NCBI GenBank assembly: GCA_034408935.1
Contig: DAOUMV010000003.1
Coordinates: forward strand, 1-64,000
Source: DAOUMF01 sp034408935
GTDB lineage: Bacteria > Chloroflexota > Dehalococcoidia > SM23-28-2 > RBG-16-64-32
Direction: 5' to 3'
Length of the DNA: 64,000 nt
This document shows positions 24,044 through 30,603 of the stretch, in pieces. Every line of letters begins with the position of its first letter. Positions within the stretch are counted from its first letter, which is position 1. The notes beneath the pieces were generated by a model that was given only the letters and a program-made list of their open reading frames with translations, was not told the origin of the DNA and made no database searches. The position numbers and the translations under genes were made by a program.

Positions 24044-24073
24044 AACATAGAACATACGTGCGCCTCCCGTCAA
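24044..24073 (-). promoter_or_regulatory. second phage promoter with degenerate LexA-type box
   Basis: Minus-strand TTGACG (24073-24068), an 18-base spacer and TATGTT (24049-24044). At the same place as in the terminase promoter lies a one-mismatch palindrome, GCAC-GTAT-GTTC (24061-24050). The flanking bases are also similar, so the two promoters look duplicated. Confidence 0.5.
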
Positions 24074-24109
24074 TGGGGAGACGTCAGCGTGCCCCGGAGG
24101 AGAGTGCGC

Positions 24110-24451
24110 CTAGCCTTCTGGGCCCAGGAAGCGGCCGCCCACTATGTGCAGGTGCAGGTGGGGAATCGTCATTGCGGCGTGTTCGCCTACATTGAAAGCC
24201 AGTCGGCAGCCGCGCTCTTCCAGCCCTTCCTTGCGGGCCACCTGGGCGGCGACAGTGAACAGGCGGCCCAGCAGCGGCCCGTGCTCTTCAGTGATGTCCA
24301 GCGCCGTGGCGATGTGCTGCTTGGGTATCACCATCACGTGGATCGGGGTCCGCGGGTGTTTGTCACGGATGGAGAAGACCAGGTCGTCCTCGTAGAGCTT
24401 GTCGACCTGCATCTTGCCCTGAGCCATATCGCAGAACATGCAGTCAGCCAT
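24110..24451 (-). CDS. HIT family nucleotide-binding hydrolase
   Basis: A 113-residue histidine-triad protein. The triad HLHLH is in MTIPHLHLHIVGGR near the C terminus, and the N-terminal CMFCDMAQG and IPKQHIATA segments are typical of HINT-like members that hydrolyse nucleoside phosphoramidates. ATG 24451 follows AGGAGG by eight bases; a GTG one codon earlier is equally placed. It marks the right border of the phage remnant. Confidence 0.92.
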   Translation of the reverse strand: MADCMFCDMAQGKMQVDKLYEDDLVFSIRDKHPRTPIHVMVIPKQHIATALDITEEHGPLLGRLFTVAAQVARKEGLEERGCRLAFNVGEHAAMTIPHLHLHIVGGRFLGPEG

Positions 24452-24518
24452 CACGGCGCCCTCCTGACAAGGTGATGATAGCAGTATTGTAGGCGATCAG
24501 GTGCAGAGCCACCAGGGG

Positions 24519-24608
24519 CTAGGCCCCGAGGACGGTGGGAATGACGGCAATGGCGGGGAGGAAGAAGGCGGCCAGAAAGATCGTCAGGCAGTGTCCCATC
24601 GCCTTCAC
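24519..24608 (-). CDS. possible 29-residue membrane peptide
   Basis: GTG 24608 (or ATG 24599) opens a frame reading MKAMGHCLTIFLAAFFLPAI and then AVIPTVLGA. It is one hydrophobic span and resembles the first helix of small stress-type membrane proteins, but the second half of those is missing. There is no clear ribosome site. Only the amino-acid pattern supports it. Confidence 0.3.
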   Translation of the reverse strand: MKAMGHCLTIFLAAFFLPAIAVIPTVLGA

Positions 24609-24617
24609 GTAGCAGCG

Positions 24618-24647
24618 CGGACGCCCGACATCGCTGTCGGGCGTCCG
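24618..24647. repeat. 13-bp hairpin of the CCCGAC family
   Basis: Perfect arms CGGACGCCCGACA (24618-24630) and TGTCGGGCGTCCG (24635-24647) around TCGC. There is no T-run. It lies between the lipoprotein gene and the small peptide frame and may be a 3-prime end stabiliser or a REP-type repeat. Confidence 0.6.
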
Positions 24648-24686
24648 TACAGGGGGTACGTGCGCCTGCATGCAGGCAGGCCTGCG

Positions 24687-25544
24687 TTAGGGGCCGCCCA
24701 AGAGAGCAAACGGCACCGCGCCCTCGGGCGGCTCCGGCATCTCGATCGGCTCGTTGTAGCCCGTGAAGCGCATGGAAGCGTCGAACGTCATGGCGTCCGC
24801 CCCGAAGGCGAAATCGCCTGTCGCCGTCAGCACGTACGGCAGGAAGGTCTCCGGGTCCACCCAGGCATCGAAGGTAACAGGGCCGCCAGCGGTCTCCAGG
24901 CCCATGTCGTCAGTGGCCCCGAAGGTGTCGCCGAAGGCGGCCGCGATGGCGCTGAAGTCCAGCGTACCGCGGTAGTGCTGATACGTGCTGCCGTCCACCG
25001 TCTCCGTGCCCAGGTCCTTTACGTCGCCGCCCAGGGTATCGATGATCGCTGCGTAGTCCACAAAACTGTGATTGCTGAAGGTGTCCTCGAACGCGCCGAC
25101 GTTCACGCCCAGCTCTTGCAGACCCAGGTCATCCAGCGACATGACCACCCAGCCTTGCATCGGGACATCCACATAGATGTCCTTGCCCAGCATCAGCGCC
25201 TCGAACGACCCCAGGCCGGTGAAGTCCATCGTCATGTGCATCTGGTCCGGGGCCTGGAACGCCATCTCTGCACTGGAGTCCACGACGAAGCCGCCGGCGT
25301 CCATGGTGAAGCTCATCTCCATCTGGAGCGACTCCACTTCCTGCTGGAAGCTGTCCGCCGAGGCGGAGAGGACTTCCAAGGGGGCCGCGGAGACCAGGTC
25401 CGCTGAGGTGCCGCCGTCCGTCTGGCCCGTGGGCTGGTCCGATGTCGTCTGGTGGGTGTCGCCGCCACTGCTGCAGGCGATGGCGAGCAAGGCGATGAGC
25501 GCCGCCGCCAGTGTCAAGGGTATGACCCGAATCAGGGTGCGCAT
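24687..25544 (-). CDS. LppX/LprG-like lipoprotein
   Basis: A 285-residue secreted lipoprotein. It starts at ATG 25544 (MRTLIRVIPLTLAAALIALL) with lipobox LAIAC, then a Thr/Ser/Gly linker. The mature domain has the LolA-like half-barrel pattern of the LppX/LprG group: repeated strands such as LQMEMSFTMDAG, MHMTMDFTG, DIYVDVPMQGWVV, and a late VTFDAWVDPETFLPYVLTAT. Family members carry lipids or report on membrane lipids. The first frame codon is 12 residues earlier, but the signal peptide fixes the start at 25544. Confidence 0.75.
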   Translation of the reverse strand: MRTLIRVIPLTLAAALIALLAIACSSGGDTHQTTSDQPTGQTDGGTSADLVSAAPLEVLSASADSFQQEVESLQMEMSFTMDAGGFVVDSSAEMAFQAPDQMHMTMDFTGLGSFEALMLGKDIYVDVPMQGWVVMSLDDLGLQELGVNVGAFEDTFSNHSFVDYAAIIDTLGGDVKDLGTETVDGSTYQHYRGTLDFSAIAAAFGDTFGATDDMGLETAGGPVTFDAWVDPETFLPYVLTATGDFAFGADAMTFDASMRFTGYNEPIEMPEPPEGAVPFALLGGP

Positions 25545-25645
25545 AGTGACTACCTCTACTTTCCGGGCGCGTTCGTACACATACTAAGAATGCTCTGAGG
25601 GCCGGACTGTTACACCGGCAGGGGGCGGCAGCGATTCAGGTTCGG

Positions 25646-26584
25646 TTAGCGCTGCTCTGGGACAGGTGACCAGGCGGGGGTGCCGTCAGCGGCGGGGTTA
25701 TCGGTGAGGTTGGTGAGGTCGGAGCCGTCGGCCTTCATGACGTGGACCTCGAAGTTGCCGTCGCGGTCGGATTGGAAGGCGATGTGGCTGCCGTCCGGTG
25801 ACCAGGCGGGCGTTCCGTCGTGCGCTGGGTTATCCGTGAGGCGGGTCTGGCCGGAGCCGTCGGCGTTCATGACGTAGATCTCGAAGTTGCCGTCGCGGTC
25901 GGACTGGAAGGCGATTTGGCTGCCGTCGGGCGACCAGGCGGGGGCGCCGTCAGCGGCGGGGTTATCGGTGAGGTTAGTGAGGTCGGAGCCGTCGGCCTTC
26001 ATGACGTAGACTTCATCGTTACCATCGCGGCTGGAGCCGAAGACGATGCGTTTGCCGTTGGGTGACCAGGCGGGGGTGGCGTCAACGGCGGGGTTATCGG
26101 TGAGGCGGGTGAGGCCGGAGCCGTCGGCGTTCATGACGTAGACCTCGAAGTTGCCGTCGCGGTCGGAGTAGAAGGCGATGCGGCTGCCGTCCGGTGACCA
26201 GGCGGGGATCCCGTCGTACGCCGGGTTATCGGTGAGGCGGGTCTGGCCGGAGCCGTCGGCGTTCATGACGTAGACCTCTCGGTTGCCGTCGCGGTCGGAA
26301 TCGAAGCCGATACGGGTGCCGTCAGGTGACCAGTCGGGGGCGCCGTCAACGGCGGGGTTATCGGTGAGGCGGGTGGTACCGGAGCCGTCGGCGTTGATTA
26401 GGTAGACGTCGCTGTTGTTGTCGCGGATGGAGGTGAAGGCGATCTTGCCTTCAGGAGGAGGCGCGGCTGTTGGACTGCCTGTTGGCTCCGGTGAGGCGTC
26501 TTCACTGTCCCCGTCGCAGGCGGAGGCCAGGAGGAGGGCCGCGAGGGCAATACCTATCACCGTTGCGAGCTTTCGCGTTAACAT
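25646..26584 (-). CDS. TolB-like PD40 beta-propeller lipoprotein
   Basis: A 312-residue lipoprotein from ATG 26584, with lipobox LLASAC followed by a Pro/Ser-rich linker. The rest is six near-identical PD40 units of 43 residues, each with the pattern IAFxSDRDGNxEVYVMNADG and LTDNPAxDGxPAWSPDG, ending abruptly in AWSPVPEQR. Six blades equal one TolB-type propeller. The units are nearly identical in DNA as well (129-base period), which suggests recent expansion or gene conversion. It is probably a cell-surface sensor or binding protein; nothing points to a Tol system here. Confidence 0.85.
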   Translation of the reverse strand: MLTRKLATVIGIALAALLLASACDGDSEDASPEPTGSPTAAPPPEGKIAFTSIRDNNSDVYLINADGSGTTRLTDNPAVDGAPDWSPDGTRIGFDSDRDGNREVYVMNADGSGQTRLTDNPAYDGIPAWSPDGSRIAFYSDRDGNFEVYVMNADGSGLTRLTDNPAVDATPAWSPNGKRIVFGSSRDGNDEVYVMKADGSDLTNLTDNPAADGAPAWSPDGSQIAFQSDRDGNFEIYVMNADGSGQTRLTDNPAHDGTPAWSPDGSHIAFQSDRDGNFEVHVMKADGSDLTNLTDNPAADGTPAWSPVPEQR

Positions 26585-26639
26585 GTCATGCTTGCCAGAG
26601 GCAGCCCAATGGTAGGCTTTCCCCTTTCGCCTGTCAAAC

Positions 26640-26666
26640 GCCGCCCCGACATTTCGTCGGGGCGGC
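26640..26666. repeat. 11-bp hairpin of the CCCGAC family
   Basis: Perfect arms GCCGCCCCGAC (26640-26650) and GTCGGGGCGGC (26656-26666) with loop ATTTC. It lies between the last acyl-CoA dehydrogenase gene and the propeller gene. No T-run is present. Confidence 0.6.
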
Positions 26667-26768
26667 TCTGCCTCCTGCGGTCCGCGTTCTAACACGACCG
26701 CAGCCTGAATCCTGCCCACCTTAGGCTGGGCTGCGGCATCGGCTTCTCCTGATGTCGGTTCGCTTCCC

Positions 26769-27905
26769 CTACACCTCCAGCTTCTCCGCCACCAGCTCCC
26801 GGTGGTAGTCGGCGTCGCCCCACATCAGCTCCATCCACTTCTGGCGGCGGAAGTAGAGCTGGATCTTGTACTCCTTGGTGAACCCGATGCCGGCGTGTAT
26901 CTGCTGTCCGTGCGCGACAACCCGCCGCGAGGCGTCGGATGTCCAGGCCTTAGCCATAGACACCATCATGTCGGCGTCCGGCTCCCCTTCTTGGAGCGAC
27001 CACGCTGCCTTGTAGGTGATGAAGCGCGAGCCGTCCACGTCGATCACCGCGTCGGCCAGCTTGTGCTGGATCGCCTGGAATGACCCGATGGGCCGGCCGA
27101 ACTGCACCCGCTCCTTGGCGTAGTTGAGCGTGGTGTCGAAGTCCATCTGGGAGAGGCCCACCAGGTAGGCGGAGGCGGCCACCGTGGCCACCTTCTTCGT
27201 CTTCTCGACTATGGGCCAGCCCTTGTCCAACTCGCCGATGACGTTGGCCGCCGGCACCTTCACGTTCTCAAACGTCACCTCGCACTGCTTGTCGGAGGCG
27301 ATCGTCTTCAGCACCTCGAAGCTGATCCCAGCCGACTTCGAGTCCACCAGGAACAGCGTGATCCCGTCCTTCGGTGTCTTACCCGACGACGTGCGGGCGG
27401 CTACGATCATCTGGTCTGTGACGTGGGCGTCCGGCACGAACAGCTTGACGCCGTTGAGCACGTAGTCGCTTCCGTCCTTCTTGGCCTCCAGTTGCACGCC
27501 GTCGGCGTCCCACTTGGCGGAGGGCTCCGTGAGCGCCAGCGTCATGATCACCTCGCCAGCGGCGATCTTGGGCAGTAGCTCCTTCTTCTGCTCGTCGCTG
27601 CCGCCCTCGAGGATGGGAACGGTGCCCAGCACCACGGTCGAGATGAAGGGGCCCGGAACCAGGGCGCGCCCGAACTCCTCCAGCAGCACCGTTAGCTCGC
27701 ACAGACCCCAGCCCACGCCGCCGTGCTCCTCCGGTATGATGAGTCCCATCCAGCCCTGCTCCGCCATCTTGCCCCACAGGTCCGGCGAGTACCCCTTCTC
27801 GTCTTCCTCCATCTCCCGCACGACGGCCTCAGGGCACTCCTTCTCTAGGAAGTCGCGGGCAAAGCTCTTCAGTAGTTCTTGCTGTTCGTCTAGGCCTAGG
27901 TCCAT
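26769..27905 (-). CDS. acyl-CoA dehydrogenase, third of three in a row
   Basis: A 378-residue flavoprotein starting at ATG 27905 (MDLGLDEQQELLKSFARDFL) with AAGGAGG before it; the frame open upstream is not used. Features are the alpha-helical N-terminal domain, GWMGLIIPEEHGGVGWGLCE, the strand MTLALTEPSAKWD, and the C-terminal FAD-binding helix YAKERVQFGRPIGSFQAIQH. It oxidises an acyl-CoA thioester to the enoyl form and passes electrons to ETF. It is more divergent from the two upstream copies than they are from each other, as in heteromeric pairs known from actinobacterial steroid degradation. Confidence 0.88.
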   Translation of the reverse strand: MDLGLDEQQELLKSFARDFLEKECPEAVVREMEEDEKGYSPDLWGKMAEQGWMGLIIPEEHGGVGWGLCELTVLLEEFGRALVPGPFISTVVLGTVPILEGGSDEQKKELLPKIAAGEVIMTLALTEPSAKWDADGVQLEAKKDGSDYVLNGVKLFVPDAHVTDQMIVAARTSSGKTPKDGITLFLVDSKSAGISFEVLKTIASDKQCEVTFENVKVPAANVIGELDKGWPIVEKTKKVATVAASAYLVGLSQMDFDTTLNYAKERVQFGRPIGSFQAIQHKLADAVIDVDGSRFITYKAAWSLQEGEPDADMMVSMAKAWTSDASRRVVAHGQQIHAGIGFTKEYKIQLYFRRQKWMELMWGDADYHRELVAEKLEV

Positions 27906-27955
27906 CGGGCGAACCTCCTTTTGGTCTCGACCTCCTGGCGGGCGGGGACCTCCCC

Positions 27956-29140
27956 TTACCCTCGCGGGAGTCCCAGTCCTCTCATCGCTATGATATTCCG
28001 CTGAATCTCCGATGTGCCGCCGCCGACCACCATCGCGATCGCGTACAGGTACGACTTCTGGAAGCGCCCCATCAGGCGCGCCCACTTCGAATCCCGCTGG
28101 AGCTGTCCATACAGGCCCAGGATCTCGATGCCAGCGTTCGTCAGCCGCACGTCCATTTCCGTGTTCCACAGCTTACACACCGCCGCCTCGATGCTGCCCG
28201 GCTCCTTCCGCGCCTGCTGAGACACCACCCGGTAGACCATGTACCGGCCTACCTCTACCTCGATGGCCATCTCCGCCAGCTTGTGACGGACCAGCGGGTC
28301 GTCCAGCAGGCTCGCCCCGTTGGCCTTCGTCTCTCGGCAATACTCGACGAGGTCGTCTAGGCCGCGCCTGGCCATGGCCACCGCCGCCGCCACCAGGCTG
28401 GAGCGCTCGAAGTCCAGCGTCATGGCGGCGATGTACCAGCCCTGGTTCTGCTGACCCAGGAGGGCGTTGCTGGGCACGCGCACGTCCTCGAAGTACACCT
28501 GGTTGAAGCTGTGCACGTCCGCCATGTTGACGATGGGCTGGACGGTGATCCCCGGCGTCTTCATGTCCACCAGGAAGAAGCTGATCCCCTTGTGCTTCGG
28601 TGCCTCCGGGTCCGTGCGTGCCAGGACGATGCACCAGTCGGAGCGATGGGCGTTGCTCGTCCAGATCTTGTCCCCGTTGATCACCCAGTCATCGCCATCT
28701 CGCACCGCCCGCGTCCGCACCGAAGCGAGGTCGGATCCCGCTTCCGGCTCCGAGAAGCCCTGGCACCATACCGTATCGCAGCCGCTGATGGCTGGCAGGT
28801 GTTGCTTCTTCTGCTCCTCTGTCCCGAAGAACAGGATCGACGGCCCGATGTATCCCACGGCCTGTATGATCGAGCCGAAGGGCGCTCGGTGGTAGCCCAT
28901 CTCCTCGTTGTACACCAGTTGTAGCGACGGCGAGGCGTCCATCCCTCCCCACTCCTTGGGCCAGGACGGCACCGTCCATCCCTTCTGGGCCAGCTTCTTG
29001 ACGAACGCTCGGCCCGTCTGCCACGCTTCCTCGTCCTCCTCCAGGAACACCCCTTCCCAGTCCGGCGGGATGTTCTCCTTCAGCCAGGCCCCTAGCTCCT
29101 GGCGGAAGGCCTCTTCTTCTGGCGAGAAGTGGAAGTCCAT
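27956..29140 (-). CDS. acyl-CoA dehydrogenase, second of three in a row
   Basis: A 394-residue acyl-CoA dehydrogenase opening MDFHFSPEEEAFRQELGAWL. The core motifs are WCQGFSEPEAGSDLAS, GDKIWTSNAHRSDW, RTDPEAPKHKGISFF and ILGLYGQLQRDSKWA near the end. It is very similar to the next gene and to the copy at 33700, so these are paralogues. It begins 16 bases after the upstream copy stops, so the three form one transcript. Acyl chain preference cannot be read from the sequence. Confidence 0.92.
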   Translation of the reverse strand: MDFHFSPEEEAFRQELGAWLKENIPPDWEGVFLEEDEEAWQTGRAFVKKLAQKGWTVPSWPKEWGGMDASPSLQLVYNEEMGYHRAPFGSIIQAVGYIGPSILFFGTEEQKKQHLPAISGCDTVWCQGFSEPEAGSDLASVRTRAVRDGDDWVINGDKIWTSNAHRSDWCIVLARTDPEAPKHKGISFFLVDMKTPGITVQPIVNMADVHSFNQVYFEDVRVPSNALLGQQNQGWYIAAMTLDFERSSLVAAAVAMARRGLDDLVEYCRETKANGASLLDDPLVRHKLAEMAIEVEVGRYMVYRVVSQQARKEPGSIEAAVCKLWNTEMDVRLTNAGIEILGLYGQLQRDSKWARLMGRFQKSYLYAIAMVVGGGTSEIQRNIIAMRGLGLPRG

Positions 29141-29156
29141 CTGCGTACCTACGTCC

Positions 29157-30341
29157 TTACCCCCGCGGCAGCCCCAGGCCCCGCATGGCGATGATATTCC
29201 GTTGTATCTCCGGCGTGCCCCCGCCCACGATCATTCCCATCTGCCACAGGTACTGCCGCTCGAACTTGCCCCGCACCTGCGCGTACTTCGACTGCGGCTC
29301 TAGTTGCCCGTACAGCCCCATGATCTCGATTCCCGACTTCGCCAGCCGGAACTGCATGTCCGTGTTGAACAGCTTCGCGATGGACGACTCGTAGTTCGGC
29401 ACCAGCCCCCGCGACTGCATCGACGCCACGTGGTACGACAGCATCCGCCCGACCTCCACCTCCAGCGCCGCGTCCGCCAGCCGCATACGGATCGGGGCCT
29501 CGTCCGACAGCCGCTTCCCGTCGTGCGCCGTCTCGCGGGCGTAGGTCACCAGCTCCTCCAGCATCCTCCGCCCGCCGACCGCGCCCCCGATCGACGACCG
29601 CTCGAAGTCCAGCGTCGTCGCCGCCTGGTACCAGCCTCGGTTCTCCTCCCCCAGCAGGCACTCCTTGGGCACCCGCACGGAGTCGAAGTACAGCTCGTTG
29701 AACCCGTGGTTGTTCATCATATCGATTAGCGGCTGCACGGTGACCCCAGGCGTCTTCATGTCCAGCAGGAAGTACGATATCCCCTTGTGCTTCGGCGCCT
29801 CCGGGTCGGTTCGCGCCAGCATGATGCACCAGTCCGCCACGTGCGCCCCCGACGTCCAGATCTTCTGCCCGTCGATCACGTAGTCGTCGCCGTCACGCAC
29901 CGCCCGCGTCTGCAGCGACGCCAGGTCCGAGCCCGCGTTCGGCTCCGAGAACCCCTGGCACCACATCGTCTCCGCGTTCGTGATCGCGCTCAGGTGCTTC
30001 CGCTTCTGCTCCTCCGTCCCGTACACGATCACCGTCGGGCCCACCCAGCCCACGCCGATGCTGATGTACCCGATCGGCGCCTGGTGGGAGGCCATCTCCT
30101 CGTTGAACACGAGCTGCTGCATCACGCTCAGCCCCAGGCCGCCGTACTCCACCGGCCACGCCGGCGCCACCCACTTCTTCTCAGCCAGCTTCTTGGCGAA
30201 CGTCTTGTGGATGTTCCACGTCTCCGAGTCCTGGCCCCGAGTGAAACGGTCCCTCTGCCAGTCATCGGGCAGGTTCTCCTCCAGCCAGGCGCGCACCTCC
30301 TGGCGGAAGGTCTCCTCTTCGGGAGAGAGACGAAAGTCCAT
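29157..30341 (-). CDS. acyl-CoA dehydrogenase, first of three in a row
   Basis: A 394-residue acyl-CoA dehydrogenase opening MDFRLSPEEETFRQEVRAWL. It shares WCQGFSEPNAGSDLASLQTR, GQKIWTSGAHVADW and IMGLYGQLEPQSKYA with the next gene. It leads the run of three genes. A weak promoter (TTGCAC, 18 bases, TATCGT) lies about 15-40 bases upstream, leaving a very short leader without a clear ribosome site. Confidence 0.92.
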   Translation of the reverse strand: MDFRLSPEEETFRQEVRAWLEENLPDDWQRDRFTRGQDSETWNIHKTFAKKLAEKKWVAPAWPVEYGGLGLSVMQQLVFNEEMASHQAPIGYISIGVGWVGPTVIVYGTEEQKRKHLSAITNAETMWCQGFSEPNAGSDLASLQTRAVRDGDDYVIDGQKIWTSGAHVADWCIMLARTDPEAPKHKGISYFLLDMKTPGVTVQPLIDMMNNHGFNELYFDSVRVPKECLLGEENRGWYQAATTLDFERSSIGGAVGGRRMLEELVTYARETAHDGKRLSDEAPIRMRLADAALEVEVGRMLSYHVASMQSRGLVPNYESSIAKLFNTDMQFRLAKSGIEIMGLYGQLEPQSKYAQVRGKFERQYLWQMGMIVGGGTPEIQRNIIAMRGLGLPRG

Positions 30342-30406
30342 TAGCGAGCGTCACGATACCATGACGCGCACGTAAGGTGCAAGCTGTCGGGTGCGTTCCC
30401 GCACGA

Positions 30407-30469
30407 TGTCATCCTGAGCGGTCACCACGCCTCGGGAGGGGCTCAACGCACGGCCGCGAAGGGATCTGG
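30407..30469. repeat. dispersed repeat TGTCATCCTGAGC...GGGATCTGG
   Basis: The left part TGTCATCCTGAGCG and right part GAAGGGATCTGG match a second copy at 33377-33434. The gap 30342-30603 otherwise holds only a 7-bp hairpin (30563-30582) just after the RCC1 gene stop. Confidence 0.55.
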
Positions 30470-30603
30470 GGTGGGGCGACGCCCGCTCTCGCAGCGCACG
30501 GCCTACCCCCTCACCCTGCGCACCCCCTCAGACGGATGCCGAACGGCCAACGTGTAGCGTAGGGGCGGCCTTCGCGCCGCCCGCCAACGCGGCTCCAAGT
30601 CTC

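Noticed and set aside
25646..26500. A CRISPR-like array in the regular 129-base repeats.
   Set aside because: The periodicity is that of PD40 protein repeats in an intact frame.
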